Counted from the first letter of the stretch, positions 10,333 through 21,082 are shown. The stretch is DNA of 64,000 nt from Ulva prolifera (GCA_023078555.1 CM041202.1:4522022-4586021); one strand, 5' to 3'. Program-made: numbers and translations. The notes: generated from the letters alone by a model not told the origin.

Positions 10333-11127
10333 CGAGCCTGCCTGCCTCTGTGCTCAAGTCCATGCCATCCAGGGACGCCTTGCCGGCCTTGTCACCCATG
10401 GACCTAGACACTGCATGCTGCAAAAAGGGGAGAACATGACGCACTCCTTTGCTGGAGAAGTCCGCCGGTGAGCCACCGTCGATCTTGTCGGAGACCTTCG
10501 TGACCCACTCCTCGACGTCAGCAACGACCCGTTGAGCCACCGCGACGCCGGTGAGCAACGCTGCTTTCGCCTCAACTGGGTGGGTCATACGCAGCCCAAG
10601 GCCGCCGTGGCGAATCGGCAACAACATCTGCTGCACTGCCGAGCTCATCTGAACGAGCACGCCAGACGGATCCTGCGTGACCGGCACCTGCGCAATGCCC
10701 GCCACCGCGGCGACGACAGCGCCTTCGAGGGCGCGTGTCGACTCGGTTAGGAGCTCCCACTTGGTCGTGCGCTGGTGGTGCACCAAGCGGACAGCAAATG
10801 ACTGCCGGAGCAGCAGCAGCTGCACCTGCTTGGTGACCGGCAAGCGCATGAGCAGGTCGATCTCCCCGATTGCCTTCGCGGCAGCGGCTTTCAGCCGCGC
10901 GCGGACGAAGGCGTCGGTGCCGACGTGGGTGCCGACCACTGTGATGCCGTCCTCTCTGTGGGGCACGCCGGTGGACTGCTGGATGGCACGACGCTCTTCG
11001 TGCGCCTCGGCACAGGGCGCAAACACGCCACTCTTACCCGGCACGATGGTGAGGCCGACCGAGCGCGCGCTGCCCGGACCATCCCCGCAGAGGCGGCCTA
11101 GGACCTTGCGCAACGCAGGCCCGCGGC
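10205..11127 (-). pseudogene. LINE copy 1 post-RT region
   Basis: Continues the LINE ORF after the RT active site: GRGPALRKVLGRLCGDGPG, LTIVPGKSGVFAPC (RT thumb region) and KAIGEIDLLMRLPVTKQV, to SALPGRRRLYTTIGN. It matches copy 2 at 59500-60600 but lacks about 70 bp present there around 59560-60000. Interrupted by copia B at 11133. Confidence 0.82.
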
Positions 11128-11132
11128 CCACG

Positions 11133-11441
11133 TGTCACGACATGTGGGTCGTTAGCAAGCACTCTGTGTTTACATGAGAGAGGGCGACATATTTATGCAA
11201 TGAGTTTGAGGTCACACCTGTCACGACATGTGGGTCGTTAGCAAGCACTCTGTGATGCTCACTAACTACAGCTACACTATATGCAGATCAATATCCCACA
11301 GTCATGACCACTAGCACACTGTTGCTGCATGATATGCATTAGCCGCTACATTGACTCAGCACGAGTCAGCGCGAGTCAGCGCGAGTCAGCATGTCTACTC
11401 AGCGGGCGCTCAGCACTAGGCTAAACACACTTCTCTCAACA
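11133..11441 (-). repeat. Copia B LTR (309 bp)
   Basis: The 3' LTR of copia B. TSD CCACG lies at 11128-11132 and 12854-12858. The polypurine tract (minus strand ATGGGGGCG) abuts the inner edge at 11442-11450. It shows an 87-bp spaced duplication of TGTCACGACATGTGGGTCG at 11133 and 11220, as in the solo LTR at 4871. Confidence 0.92.
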
Positions 11442-11453
11442 CGCCCCCATAGT

Positions 11454-12819
11454 CTAGGGCACAACGCCAAGCGTCTGACGATGCTTCTCAAACATCTGTT
11501 GCGACAGTGGCTTCGTTAAAACATCAGCTGGATTGTCAGCTGTTGGAACTGGTATGAATCTCATCTGCTGTCGCTTCACCTTCTCTCTCACATGATGAAA
11601 AACAATTTCTATGTGCTTAGTCCGGGCAGCTGAAAGTGGATCTTCAATTAAACTCTTCGCTGCCCTGTTGTCAATCCCTATTGGTATACAAGCAGGAGGA
11701 AGGCCCACTTGAGGAGCCATGTCGTACAGATGCTGTACTTCTTTTGCAATCTCTCCAGCTGCTATGTATTCTGCTTCTGATGATGAGCGACTCACGGTGG
11801 CCTGCTTGGAACACTTCCAAACAATGCTACCTATGCCGCACTTCACAATGAAGCCTGTCGTTGATTTCCTTGTATACACACAACCAGCCCAATCAGAATC
11901 ACAGAAACCATGCAATGCACATTCAGGGCCTCCTAGTCTCAAGCTGTAGGAAGCAGTGCCATGCAGGTATAGCAGCACATCTTTCAGCCTAGCAAAGTTG
12001 CTGCATGTTGGCTGAGCAGTAAATCTGGCCAGGTAGGAGACAGCGAACGCAACATCTGGCCTGGTGTGGTTGGCAATGTGGAGAAGAGCTCCCACAATAG
12101 ACTTGTACTGCGAAATGGCGGTTGGATCTGTGATTGTTTGACCTGATGGGTCTTTATATACATTGACGATCATTGGGATTGACACTGGCCATGCATCTTG
12201 AAGATTGTGCTCATCAATCAGCTTTTCAATGTGGCGTTGCTGCTTTAAGTAGACGAGCTTCTGTTGGCGATTTCGTTGAATTGACGTTTGCAGGAAGAAC
12301 TTTGACTCACCCAGATCTTTCCCAGGGAATTTGAGCAAGATTGCTTGCTTGATCTTCTGAACGCTGCTCAATTTCTTGGCAGCAATCTGAATGTCGTCCA
12401 CATAACAAAGGAGGAGGACAAAGCCGAGTTGCTCAGAGAACAACATGAATAATGCACCATCGCTCTTGTTCTGGACAAATCCCAGGAAGACAATGTGGGC
12501 TGAAAGCAGCTTGTTCCACACACGTGGAGCCTGCTTGAGGCCATACAGACTCTTGTTCAAGAGACAAGCACGGCCTGTGTTATCATCATATCCCGCTGGC
12601 TGTTGCATGAATATCTGCTCTTCTAGATCGCCCTGGATGAAGGCATTTTTGATATCAATGGCATGGCACTCAAGATCGAAGCTCGCCACGATAGAGAAGA
12701 ACAGGCGGACTGTGCTTGCACGCACAACTGGAGAAAAGACTGCATTGTAGTCTACTCCAGGTCTTTGAAAGAAGCCTTTGATCACAAGGCGCGCTTTGTA
12801 GCGCTCAATTGAACTTTCA
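11454..12819 (-). CDS. Copia B reverse transcriptase/RNase H
   Basis: A 443-residue segment of a Ty1/copia polyprotein, close to family C but clearly diverged. It has CHAIDIKNAFIQGDLEE, GLKQAPRVWN, catalytic YVDDI, RNase H CDSDWAGC and SSSEAEYIA, and ends ADNPADVLTKPL...LGVVP. The frame is open. The element is internally deleted upstream: at 12819 it jumps straight to the last 34 bp of the other LTR, removing gag, protease, integrase and the RT start. Confidence 0.92.
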
Positions 12820-12853
12820 GCTCAGCACTAGGCTAAACACACTTCTCTCAACA
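12820..12853 (-). repeat. Copia B 5' LTR remnant (34 bp)
   Basis: GCTCAGCACTAGG...CTCTCAACA matches the end of the 11133-11441 LTR and abuts TSD CCACG (12854-12858). It shows the internal deletion reached into the 5' LTR while the outer end stayed intact. Confidence 0.9.
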
Positions 12854-12858
12854 CCACG

Positions 12859-13613
12859 GCAGAGAAGTCATCGAGGTACGACATGCTGGGCGCCTCCGGG
12901 ACTGCTGCCGCTAGTGCCGTCAAGACTTCCTGGAAGCCCAATGCAAACAGCAGCGGCCCCAGCGGGTCGCCCTGCCGCACCCCACGCTGCGACTCAATCA
13001 CAGTGCCGCTAGCGGCACCCACCACATGGAGTTGGGTGGCGGCACCGTACCCGTAATGGAAGAACGGGAGCAGCTCCGGCAGCGCTTTCGAAACCCCGCG
13101 CGCGACGGCGGTGCGGTGGATCTCGTTGAAAGCATTCCGCATGTCCACCGTCAGCGCGATGGCGTGGGGGTCCTTCTCCAGCGGCGCCGCGACGCTGTGC
13201 GCCACCGCTTCCGTCCCGCCAGCCATGCTGACGCCCACTTGCAGGGGCGCGAGGTCCCGCCCCGCGGCTTTGCCGACAGCCTCAATCGTGCACATCGCTG
13301 CAAGGCGGTACCAGACCTCGCCGATGGCGATGGGCCGGACACCCCCTGCATCCTTCTGGAGAGCGAGGAGCTTCGAGTCGAGGAGGCCGCACTCGCGGGG
13401 CAGCATGCCGGACAACATCAAGTTCACAAAATCGAGGGCCGCTTGGAACCCCCGGGCGGTACCCCCGGTGACCGCAAGGATCATCTCGAAGGTCCAACCC
13501 GAGGGTCCCCCGGCGCGGCCTTTTTTGTGGTTCTTGATGCGGTCAAGCACCCTGCGGAGCAGGATGCTGTCAATCTGAAGAGCAGGCACGTCGCACTCGA
13601 GAGGCGGCGGTGA
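12859..13613 (-). pseudogene. LINE copy 1 RT domain
   Basis: Holds the RT core: KKGRAGGPSGWTFEMI (block 0/1), GVRPIAIGEVWYRLAA (block 2), LTVDMRNAFNEI (catalytic Asp), VRQGDPLGPLLFALGF (block 4) and MSYLDDF (block 5). The 5' end is truncated at the TSD, just before PLECDVPALQ. Copia B insertion separates it from the rest of the ORF. Confidence 0.9.
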
Positions 13614-14470
13614 CCGCCAGGAAGCAGAAGCCTTCCTGATCTGCCTTCTATGAAGGACCCTGATCTGCCTTCTATGAAGGAAGGCGTCGCGGGTCCAGAC
13701 AGGGATGCTTGGCTGCGTGCCATGCAGGAGGAGGTGGAAGCACTGGGTGAGCACGGGACATTTATGTTGTGCTATCTGCCTGCGGGTAAGAAAGCTATCT
13801 CGGGCAAGTGGGTGTTCAAGATCAAGCGCGGACCCGCTGGTGAGATTCAGCGTTACAAGGCACGATATGTAGCTCGTGGTTTTTCTCAGGTAGAAGGAGT
13901 TGATTTCTTTGAGACCTGGTCCCCTGTCGGTAGTTACGCGACACTGCGTGTATTGCTGTCTATTGCTGCTCAGGAGGATTTGGAGATTAGGCATATAGAC
14001 ATACAGTGTGCTTTTCTTAACGGTGACCTGGAGGAAGAGGTTTTCGTTGAACAGCCCCCGTACTTCACAGACGGGACAGCACGTGTATGGAAATTACATA
14101 AAACACTGTATGGCCTGAAGCAAGCCGCTCGCGAGTGGCATAAAGCTTTAGTAAAGGTCTTGGCTGAACTGGGATTTGTGTGCGCACAGAGTGATCCTGG
14201 ACTGTATGTCAGAAAAACCGGTCGATGCTTTGTTTTTCTGTGGGTAGATGACTTGTTCATTTTCAGTTGCTCTGCGGGGCTGCAGGAAATCATTAGAGTC
14301 ATTCTCACGACATTCGAAGGTAGAGACTTAGGTGACCTGTCTTGGGCACTTGGCACTGAAATCACGCGTGATCGAAAGGCCAAAACAATCACAATGACAC
14401 AACGTACCAAAATCCAGAACTTGCTGGACAAGTACAGTATGTCTGACTGTCGTAAATCTCCCACCCCCTT
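13614..14470 (+). CDS. Copia A reverse transcriptase
   Basis: Ty1/copia RT: KKAISGKWVFKIK, YKARYVARGFSQ, WSPVGSYATLRVLLS, RHIDIQCAFLNGDLEEEV, LYGLKQAAREWHK and FLWVDDLFIF (VDD catalytic pair). A 22-bp tandem duplication at about 13636-13681 (CTTCTATGAAGGA twice) lies near the start. The first 13 bp are the LINE TSD copy. Cut at 14470 by a copia C element (TSD CCCTT). RNase H continues at 15757. Confidence 0.9.
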
Positions 14471-14631
14471 TGTCGAGAGAAATAGGTTTAGTCTAGGCCA
14501 GTGTGAACATGCATGTAGTTGACTCACTTGTGTGATCATGAGGGTCGTGACAGCAGGGCGTACTCTGCATATATAGTCTAGATGTGGGCAGTGAGCTCTA
14601 TCGAGTCTCACTGACCTTCCCTCTGATCTTG

Positions 14632-14719
14632 ATGTCGATGGAATGACACACAAGATCAAAAGAGGCAACAATGGAGAGAAATAGGCGCACGGTGCTGGCA
14701 CGCACAACGGGGGCAAAGA
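14632..14719 (-). repeat. Inverted RT segment in copia C element
   Basis: The plus strand reads GATGTCGATGGAATGACACA...GGGGGCAAAGAC, the complement of the coding direction used by the flanking RT. It equals the 2215-2300 segment of C2 (minus element). The rest of the element is plus-oriented, so this about 88-bp block is inverted, adjoining a deletion. Confidence 0.85.
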
Positions 14720-15581
14720 CACAGGAGATTCCAAGTATTTCCTGCAGATGACAATGCAACGCAACAGAGCAGCCCGCACGATCCACCTGAAGCAGCAACG
14801 ACACATCGAGAAGCTCATTGATCAGCACGGACTGAAGGACGCATGGCCGATTGCAATCCCGATGATCACCAATCTCAGCAAAGACCCTGCAGGTCCAACC
14901 ATCACAGATGTTGCAGCTGTCTCGCAATACAAGTCCATCGTCGGAGCCCTGCTCCACATTGCCAACAACACTCGTCCTGATATTGCATTTGCTGTGTCAT
15001 TTCTTGCTAGGTTCACTGCTCAGCCTACAGGTAGCAGCTTTGCAAGACTGAAAGATGTTTTGTTGTATCTCAAAGGCACAGCCTCATACAGCTTGAGATT
15101 AGGAGGACCAGAGTGCGCTCTTCATGGTTTTTGTGACTCAGATTGGGCAGGTTGCACGTTGACACGGAAGTCGACGACCGGGTATGTTGTGAAATGTGGG
15201 TTAGGTTCCATTGCCTGGAAATCGGCCAAGCAGCCGACCTTGAGCAGGTCTTCATCCGAAGCAGAATATATTGCAGCAGGAGAAATTGCGAAAGAAGTGC
15301 AGTATTTTTTCAACATGGTCCCTCAAATGGGGCTGCCCTCTTATTGTATTGCAGTGGGTATTGACAATCAAGCAGCGAAGAGTTTGATTGAGGACCCATT
15401 GTCTGCTGCACGTACGAGGCACATTGAGACGATCTATCATCACATCAGGGAGAAGGTCAAGCGCAAGCAGATGCGTTTTGTACAAGTGCCAACAGCTGAT
15501 AACCCAGCTGACATTTTGACGAAGCCGTTGCCTCAACAGTTGTTTGAGAAGCATCGCCAGACCCTAGGAGTTGTGCCTTAG
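14720..15581 (+). CDS. Copia C RT C-terminal/RNase H part
   Basis: Begins in the post-active-site region (DSKYFLQMTMQRNRAA) and continues open through RNase H (CDSDWAGC, SSSEAEYIA, DNQAAKSL) to LTKPL...LGVVP. It lacks the YVDDI catalytic block. Nearly identical to 1017-2000 (minus) and 22260-23123. The polypurine tract GACTACGTGGGAG precedes the right LTR. Confidence 0.88.
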
Positions 15582-15593
15582 ACTACGTGGGAG

Positions 15594-15756
15594 TGTCGAG
15601 AGAAATAGGTTTAGTCTAGGCCAGTGTGAACATGCATGTAGTTGACTCACTTGTGTGATCATGAGGGTCGTGACAGCAGGGCGTACTCTGCATATATAGT
15701 CTAGATGTGGGCAGTGAGCTCTATCGAGTCTCACTGACCTTCCCTCTGTCACGACA
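15594..15756 (+). repeat. Copia C right LTR (163 bp)
   Basis: Complete TGTCGAGAGA...TCACGACA LTR next to TSD CCCTT. It defines the family C LTR limits used elsewhere. Confidence 0.92.
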
Positions 15757-15875
15757 CCCTTAGTGCCGCGGCAACAGCTAAGGAGTGTGAAAGAGCGTCC
15801 TGACCTGGAGAAAGCCAGTGCTACTGAGCATTCCAGGTTCATGAGTGCTGTAGGGAGCATCCAGTATATTGCAGG
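15757..15875 (+). pseudogene. Copia A RT/RNase H junction
   Basis: Resumes copia A after the CCCTT duplication. It reads AAATAKECERAS then a stop, then RFMSAVGSIQYIAG, the usual copia SxVGSLxYxA block. It ends with the TSD CAGTATATTGCAGG (15862-15875). Confidence 0.8.
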
Positions 15876-16092
15876 TTGATAAGTTACACATATCTGGCCA
15901 TCGTATGGCAAAGCAAACAAACAACATCAAGCCAAACCAGCGACCGGCTGCCACACCAGCAACCACAAGAAAGCATCACAGCAAAAACCCCAGACAACAA
16001 CCAACCACAAATGCATCAAACGCCCCACGACCAGAGCACTCAACCCACAAAGTCATCCACCGGCACATCAAAGCCATGGGTGAAATGCTTGT
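15876..16092 (-). mobile_element. 5'-truncated LINE 3' tail (217 bp)
   Basis: Flanked by the 14-bp duplication CAGTATATTGCAGG (15862-15875 and 16093-16106). Sense end AACTTA plus TCAA. Among the longest tails here, reaching into the ORF 3' end (…CATGGGTGAAATGCTTG on the plus strand). Confidence 0.94.
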
Positions 16093-16106
16093 CAGTATAT
16101 TGCAGG

Positions 16107-16731
16107 AGTGACACGACCTGACCTGAGCTATGTGGCACATGCCCTGGCCCGGCACATGTCTAGTAGTCTGAAGAAACATTGGTCTGCCGTGCAACATGTT
16201 CTGAGATACCTGCAGTCCACAAAGAATTTACGAATAAAATTTGTAGGCTCTGAGGGACATGGGTGTCTACTAGAGGCTTTTTCAGATGCAGACTTTGCGA
16301 ATTCTGCAGATCGGAAGAGTGTGTCTGGTATGATTGTTCGGGTGTATGGGAACTGTGTTCTCTGGCGTTCGAAGAAGCAGAGTATAGTGGCTGGGGATAC
16401 AACAGAGGCTGAGCTCATTGCGATGAGTGCAACAACCAACGAGCTCATGTGGATGAAGCAGTTGCTTCTCGATGTGAAACTTGTCCCACATAAGCCAACT
16501 CTGTGGGGTGATAATAAGAGTGCCAATATCTTGGCCGTGAATGCTGTGTCCACTGACAGATCCAAGCACATTCGTGTGCGGCACTTGCGAGTGCGGGAAT
16601 ATGTCCAGATGGATGAACTTAAGGTAGAGTGGGTTGGTACTGTTGATCAGCTAGCAGATGTGTTTACCAAAGTGCTGCCCGGTCCTGCTTTGCAAGAAGT
16701 TCGTAATAAACTCCAACTAGTGGAGACCTAG
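16107..16731 (+). CDS. Copia A RNase H
   Basis: TRPDLSYVAHALARHMS, HWSAVQHVLRYLQSTKNL, EAFSDADFANS (catalytic Asp), SIVAGDTTEAELIAMS, WGDNKSANIL and VDQLADVFTKVLPG are the standard copia RNase H and C-terminal blocks. The stop codon falls inside the TSD of the next LINE tail. Confidence 0.92.
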
Positions 16732-16732
16732 C

Positions 16733-16920
16733 GTGCCGGTGGATGACTTTGTGGGTTGAGTGCTGTGGCCGTGGGGCGTTTGATGCATTTGTGGTTGGTT
16801 GTGGTCTGGGGTTTTTTTTGCTGTGTTGCTTTCTTGTGGTTGCTGGTGTGGCAGCCGGTCGCTGGGTTGGCTTGATGTTGTTTGTTTGCTTTGCCATACA
16901 ATGGCCAGATATGTGTAACT
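16733..16920 (+). mobile_element. 5'-truncated LINE 3' tail (188 bp)
   Basis: Flanked by the 15-bp duplication TAGTGGAGACCTAGC (16718-16732 and 16921-16935). It landed at the stop codon of copia A and did not disturb coding. No extra bases separate AACT from the duplication. Confidence 0.95.
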
Positions 16921-16935
16921 TAGTGGAGACCTAGC

Positions 16936-16951
16936 AGGGTTTATGGGGGAG
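16936..16951 (+). other. Copia A polypurine tract
   Basis: AGGGTTTATGGGGGAG immediately before the LTR start. It is the plus-strand priming site expected at this position. Confidence 0.8.
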
Positions 16952-17300
16952 TGTCACAATGCATGCGCTTGCGTGCAGCAGTGTGGTGACAGTTGCACCC
17001 ATGCACGGGCGATCCGCGGATCCAGTGTAGGGGTAAGCCGCCAACCAGGATTGACTCGATGTAGTGAGGGAGATCCTGCGAGGGTTTCCCGGCGTAACCT
17101 TGAGTGTTCAGTGTGTATATAAGGATGTGCACACTGAGAACTGTAACCATTCTCTTCACTGTTTCACGGTACTGGTTGTATCTTGTCTCCCCTCAGCATC
17201 TCTCTGGTTCTACCTCTGTGCGCAGCAGGTATGAGATGCTGGCCTCCTGACTTGACATAAGACTGCGCGTCTGGCCTGACGAAGGATAGACTTTCTGACA
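16952..17300 (+). repeat. Copia A 3' LTR (349 bp)
   Basis: TGTCACAATGC...CTTTCTGACA, TG...CA ended. A solo copy of the same length in the opposite orientation at 59586-59934 confirms the limits. TATATAAGG near 17115-17123 is a candidate TATA box. The partner 5' LTR of copia A is not in the window. Confidence 0.92.
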
Positions 17301-17402
17301 TTCAGGTGTACCCCTGTTGTGTCACTCACGTGTGCTTTTCCTCCAAGCCAGTTTGTCTGTGCTTCGCAATATGGAGCTTCGCTCCTTTGTTAAGGGGGGA
17401 AG
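17301..17402 (+). mobile_element. Family I internal remnant with polypurine tract
   Basis: GTGCTTCGCAATATGGAGCTTCGCTCC then AAGGGGGGAAG directly before an LTR start. It is homologous to the complement of 57546-57620, which sits next to another family I LTR. Only the last 100 bp of the internal region remains. Confidence 0.7.
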
Positions 17403-18165
17403 TGTTGTGAGACGAACATCTCACACTGGCACTCAGAAAATATCAGCCAAAAACATGTGTTGTCACTCGCTGACTCGGATGCATGCATGCTCGCTGACGC
17501 GGCCCTTGCATGTCCAAGTACAACCCACAATATACACTCCAAATGCGTGTCAGATAAATACATGAAGTTCGGGCAACACCGTTCACCACAATACTTTTGG
17601 TCGCAACTCGAATACTGCACCGGGCTCAAAGCATGCGGGGCAACCTTGAACGCTGCGACATGAACAGTCACGCGCTTGACGCGTCTACAGCCAGCTCAGC
17701 GGCGCACACGACGTCCATCAACACAATAATCACGGACGATGACACCTATCTGTCCTCCTACCGAGATGCTGCACAACAAGCACTCGCACCGAGCCATCAG
17801 CGTCCCATGCGCCTGCAACCATGCCACGCCACAGCGGGCTCAGGGTGCATCCTACATGGGCGCATGCATACACCGCTGCTCACACATCCAGCGCGGGCAC
17901 TCCGTAATATCAACGCAGCGTCTGCTCTGACGAATATCAACCACAACATGCAGATTTCCCTTGCATATTCGGGAACTCTGGTGGGTGCTCGCGATTGCGC
18001 GGCATCTCGGCGAGGCCAGCCAAGCAGGGGGTCGTCCTGGGCGCGTCACGGGTGTTTATACCTGCGCTTGCTGGGTCTGGACACACATTCTTCCGTCCAG
18101 ATGGGGTGCCATCTATTTCTGCATACTGCTTACACGCTGTCGTAGCATATTGCGTATTTTGTGCT
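17403..18165 (+). repeat. LTR of family I, copy 1 (3' end unclear)
   Basis: Starts TGTTGTGAGACGAACATC after a polypurine tract. It carries the family core GCGAGGCCAGC (about 18010), CCTGGGCGCG, TATA-like GTGTTTATAC (about 18050) and GCGCTTGCTGGGTC. The 3' end is lost at the junction with gypsy H. Related LTRs: 53305-53880, 56696-57545 (minus), 62304-63103. Confidence 0.75.
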
Positions 18166-18238
18166 TGTCACACTGTCGGCAAAGGTCTTCGTACCGCGAC
18201 GAAAGCCCATCACTGCGCTACATCCGGAGGTAACAAGC

Positions 18239-19110
18239 CCCCACCGAGCTCCGCTCCTAGACAAGTTCCTTGTCATGCCTATGGGATTGTGCGGTGCAGC
18301 GTCAACTTTCCAGTTTCTTATAGACGATGCTTTTCGGGATAATATACTGCTGCTGATGCCTGGCCAGTATTTGTCCTTCTTGCATTTCATCGCAATCTAT
18401 CTTGACGATGTTTGCATATTCAGTCGCTCTCGTGAAGAGCACCTGATGCACAATCGGGCTGTTTTACAACGGATGCGTGAACGGCAACTATATGTTAAGC
18501 CGTCCAAATGCATGTGGCTGCAGACTACGCTCGATATTCTCGGTCATTGTCAGCGCCGATGGCATGGCCATCGACCCTCTCCGGGGGGAGGCACTACATC
18601 GTTGGCCTGAGCCGACCAATGTGTCTGAAGTACGTTCTCTGCTCGGAACTTTCGGGTTATGGCGAGCGTACATAAAGCACTACGCAGACATCACTGCCCC
18701 TCTAACAGAGCTCACCAGTAAAAGCATGCCTTGGCGCTGGGGTGATCGCGAGCGAGCTGCCATGAGCAAGCTCAAGGAAGCTGTCCCAGACGCACCAGTG
18801 CTTATGCACCCAGACGCTTCGAAACCATTCTTTATTGTCACAGACGCATCAAACTATGCGGTCGGTGCATCCCTCGAGCAAGAACCTGTTCCAGAGCAGC
18901 GACGTCCGGTGACGTTCTTCTCTCACAGCCTGAATCCGGCTGAACGTAACTATCCAGTGCATGAACGACAGTTACTCGCCATCGTTCTAGCACTTCGTGT
19001 CTGGCGACATTTCCTGCACGGGTCAGAATTCAAGGTCATCTGTCAGACCGATCACCGACCGCTATAGCATTTCATGACACAGTCATTGCTTTCAGCACGT
19101 CAAGTGCGTT
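18239..19110 (+). pseudogene. Gypsy H reverse transcriptase/RNase H
   Basis: Ty3/gypsy pol, 5'-truncated within RT. It shows FLVMPMGLCGAASTFQFL, FIAIYLDDVCIFSRS (YLDD), then a frameshift near 18550 and VRSLLGTFGLWRAYI. RNase H follows with FIVTDASNYAVGASLEQE, NYPVHERQLLAIVLALRVWRH-like sequence and CQTDHRPL. A TAG stop lies near 19065. Interrupted at 19111 by a 90-bp LTR-like insert. Closely related to the pol of element G. Confidence 0.88.
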
Positions 19111-19200
19111 TGTCAGGAAAAGCGCCCACCCGAAGGTGTACTACTTCCTTCGAGGATCTGGTCATATATATACTTGAGTGCTTGATGACTCATCATGACA
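19111..19200 (-). repeat. 90-bp solo LTR-like element D with 5-bp TSD
   Basis: TGTCAGGAAAAGC...CATCATGACA, TG...CA ends, flanked by GCGTT at 19106-19110 and 19201-19205 inside gypsy H. A second copy of exactly 90 bp is at 21309-21398, where the adjoining C-run reads as a polypurine tract on the minus strand. TATATATA is inside. Very short for an LTR, so a TRIM-type (terminal-repeat retrotransposon in miniature) solo LTR is likely. Confidence 0.8.
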
Positions 19201-20103
19201 GCGTTGGCAGCAATATCTGTCAGAATTCAACCTCACTGTCAAATACATTCCAGGTGACTCGAACGATTTTGCTGATAGTTTGTATCGTCGCCCAGATCTC
19301 AAATTCATTATCATCGGTGCAGTCGCGCCGTATGATGGCTGGCTCGGTCGCATCCAGACCGCAGTCAAACAAAACAGAGGCTCTACAAACGAGCGCTGCA
19401 GGGCCCAGTGCATGTATCTAAGACATCGCATTACGCGCTTCACAATGGCGTTCTGTATAATGTCCGCGACAAAGTGCATGCTGTGTAAGTGCCTGACCAA
19501 GGCCTGCTTCGTCGCTCGTTGCTGTCTTGAGTATCACGACTCGCCTTTGGCTGGCCACTTCGGCTGGGAAAAGAGTCTCCACGCGATCTCACAGCATTAT
19601 TATTGGCCTACCATGCGCAAGGAAATGAAAGATTACGTCCTGCGGTGCTCGAAGTGCCAGTTGAACAAGCCAACCGTTCAGCCAAAGCCTCCGCTGCATC
19701 CGTTGGAGGTTCTAGGTTCAAGGGACTCCCAACTACCGCTGAAGGTTACGATTCAGTTCTGAACATCGTCGACAAGTTCAACAAGTAGGCTATTGTCGTC
19801 CCGATCGCTACGCACTCGACCACTAAGGACGAACGAGTCTTTAGCTGGGTTGGGTTACCTGAGGTGATCATTGGTGACCGCGACTCTAGGCTTACTGCGA
19901 CTATGATGCAAGCTCTTAAGAGTTTCCTCCAGGTTGAGCTACGGCTCTCCTCTGGGTATCGCCCACAAACGGATGGTCAGACTGAGCAGTTCCATCGTGT
20001 TTTTCTCTCGTCTATGCGTTCATACGTAGACCAGTACCAGACTGACTGGGTACGTCGTGTTCCAGCGTTCCCATTCGCGTACCACAACACTGTGCACACA
20101 GCT
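19201..20103 (+). pseudogene. Gypsy H RNase H end and integrase
   Basis: Fragments in several frames show the integrase zinc finger (AGHFGWEKSLHAI...YYWPTMRK..., CSKCQLNK, about 19545-19670). The core shows VDKFNK then a stop, FSWVGLPEVIIGDRDSRLTA (second Asp), SGYRPQTDGQTEQFHR (Glu) and FAYHNTVHTA. Multiple stops and frameshifts mark it as dead. Confidence 0.85.
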
Positions 20104-20159
20104 GATAAGTTACACATATCTGGCCATTGTATGGCAAAGCAAACAAACAACATCAAACA
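20104..20159 (-). mobile_element. 5'-truncated LINE 3' tail (56 bp)
   Basis: Flanked by the 12-bp duplication GTGCACACAGCT (20092-20103 and 20160-20171). Sense end AACTTA plus TC. It interrupts gypsy H integrase between NTVHTA and the continuing sequence. Confidence 0.92.
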
Positions 20160-20171
20160 GTGCACACAGCT

Positions 20172-20997
20172 ACTGGATATACGCCTCACAGGTTGTTGTT
20201 TGGCTGGTGTCCTCGTAACTTGCGTGCGCCTCTGGCTGTGCACAGCTGTGTTGCCGAAGTCGCCTCATGTCGATGTTGAGCTGTGGCTACGCGAGCGCTT
20301 TTCCGAGTTCAAAGGAGTTCATCTCACTCTCGAACAGACACGACAGGCAATGATCCGCGCTCACAAAGCATCTGATCGAGCACATGTCTATCAGACAGGT
20401 GATTTGGTCAAGGTATCTTCAAAGGTATTGGATGTTGTTCGCACATCTACGCAAGTGCCCAAGCTGCTACCCAAGTACGTTGGTCCGTTTCAGGTTGTCT
20501 CTACAACAGGACACGGCACAGTCACGTTGAATTTGCCTGAGGCGTATTTTCGCATACACAACGTCTTCAATGTTTGTGATGTGCGCCCATGGCTACATGA
20601 TGGGACTAGCGAAATTGAGGTTTCCTATCCGGCTTTGCATCCTCAGCCCTCATACAATCCGATTGTGCAGATCTTAGATCGCAAGCGGGCTGCTGGAAGA
20701 GCTCCTAATCGTCTATCATCCTTGCTGGACATTCCTGCGGAGTAGTTCGTGGTGAGCCATGATGACGGTGTTGAGTGGCTTCATCAGAGCAAGCTACAGG
20801 GGCCAGAAGAAAGGAAGTTGGTGAAGATGTTTGAGAGGAATTTTAAGCGCACACAGAAGCTGAAGTGTGCGTCAGTGAAGTGCTACGGTTCGTCAATAAA
20901 TGAAGAAGTCGATGAAGACCATGGGAGTGATGATGGAGTGGATGTAGTGTGGGAGAATACTCTCCATGATTATTTCGGCCCTGACCGAGAGGCTTGA
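20172..20997 (+). pseudogene. Gypsy H integrase C-terminal region
   Basis: Continues with ELWLRERFSEFKG, TRQAMIRAHKASDR, LLPKYVGPFQVV, IHNVFNVCDVRPWLHDG and SYNPIVQILDRKRAAGR. After a TAG near 20743 it reads on to FGPDREA and a stop at 20995-20997. The same blocks occur in order at the end of element G pol. No chromodomain is recognised. Confidence 0.85.
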
Positions 20998-21082
20998 GTT
21001 GAGCCATGTCTGCTCTGCTATTGTTTTATTCTTATTTTGAGTGCTGTCTTCTCCTTTGCAGCTTCCATGTAGGGGGGAGGAC

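Larger units (their letters stand above)
9359..13613 (-). mobile_element. LINE copy 1 (RLE-type), 5'-truncated, split by copia B
   Basis: A non-LTR retrotransposon copy flanked by the 13-bp duplication CCGCCAGGAAGCA (9346-9358 and 13614-13626) inside copia A. It runs from a truncated N-terminal region (PLECDVPALQ...) at the right to the terminal ...TGTGTAACTTA at the left. It is interrupted by copia B at 11133-12853. About 2.5 kb is LINE sequence. Confidence 0.92.
14471..15756 (+). mobile_element. Rearranged copia C element inside copia A
   Basis: Flanked by the 5-bp duplication CCCTT (14466-14470 and 15757-15761). It contains a 155-bp left LTR lacking its last 8 bp (14471-14625), a short inverted RT segment (about 14632-14719), RT/RNase H and a complete 163-bp right LTR (15594-15756). 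It is 1.29 kb long, so most of the element is missing. Confidence 0.9.
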
